Positions 63,801 through 64,000 of a DNA stretch of 64,000 bases are shown here, in pieces. Origin of the DNA: Dipylidium caninum (Eukaryota > Platyhelminthes > Cestoda > Cyclophyllidea > Dipylidiidae). How positions within the stretch are numbered: position 1 is the first letter of the stretch; every line of letters begins with the position of its first letter. A program made the position numbers and the translations under genes. A model generated the notes under the pieces. That model was not told the DNA's origin. It saw only the letters and a program-made list of their open reading frames with translations, and did not search any database. Location: positions 1 to 64,000 of the forward strand of contig QEYB01000038.1 of the NCBI GenBank assembly GCA_017562135.1, written 5' to 3'.

Positions 63801-64000
63801 TGCCAATACTAGTCTACTGAGTGTAGATTATGCGCCCAGGAAATGACGAGGAGGTGGCCGAAGGCTGCAATGATGGATGAGTTGAATGTTGTCTTGGTTG
63901 ATTTGGCAGGAGGTCTCTGGGTGTTAAAAACCTGCCTACCACAAATAGAAAGAGACGATAGGTAAGTGGTGAGTTTTGGGCCGCTTGGACGAGATTTGAA
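60801..64000. repeat. Degraded satellite, probable low-quality contig end
   Basis: The same unit is still recognisable (TTCGCAAGACTCGCGG near 61185, CTCGCGGATTCACC near 62412, TTCGCAAGAGC near 62970) but is broken up by many inserted bases and longer foreign stretches that grow more frequent towards 64000. The excess of insertions over substitutions resembles uncorrected single-pass long-read sequence. Genuine decay of an array edge is the alternative. Confidence 0.75.

Noticed and set aside
55041..64000. CRISPR-like regular repeats
   Set aside because: The whole 183-bp unit repeats, with no unique spacers between short repeats, and the genes show that this is animal DNA.

Overview
The window is nuclear DNA from an animal. 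The best guess is a parasitic flatworm (tapeworm or fluke). This rests on the genes, which are animal-type, intron-rich and use the standard code, and on intron sizes. Many introns are only 32-38 nt, sit near the 5' ends of genes and coexist with introns of 0.3-1.7 kb. The phylum is inferred, not proven. I found no bacterial, viral or CRISPR-type system.

Five genes could be rebuilt exon by exon with consistent splice phases. They are RAB6 (+, 21719-23453), cyclin K (-, 32898-36638), the selenocysteine elongation factor EEFSEC (-, 46119-49691), the heat-shock-factor-binding protein HSBP1 (-, 52594-52938) and a GAPR-1-like CAP protein (+, 18423-20854). RPB9 of RNA polymerase II (+, 44388-45199) is complete apart from some doubt about its first two codons. 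A tetraspanin (-, 25662-30863) is nearly complete but has one unresolved join. Several other stretches look coding but could not be assigned: 2404-2818, 6340-6645, 7060-7348, 24970-25190, 38467-40280, 42791-43925 and 50097-51021.

Layout: 1-9.5 kb is AT-rich with only weak coding candidates. 9.5-17.0 kb is a GC-rich, CpG-rich block with microsatellites and no recognisable gene. 18.4-53 kb is the gene-bearing part. 55.0-60.8 kb is a tandem satellite with a period of about 183 bp, and 60.8-64.0 kb is the same satellite progressively broken up by extra bases, probably low-quality sequence at a contig end.

The genes are housekeeping functions: transcription (RPB9, cyclin K), membrane traffic (RAB6, CAP/GAPR-1), Sec insertion (EEFSEC) and the heat-shock response (HSBP1). 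They do not form an obvious pathway together. The most notable discovery is in gene structure: HSBP1 carries a 32-nt intron followed by a minor-spliceosome (U12-type) AT-AC intron, and EEFSEC ends with a GC-AG intron.
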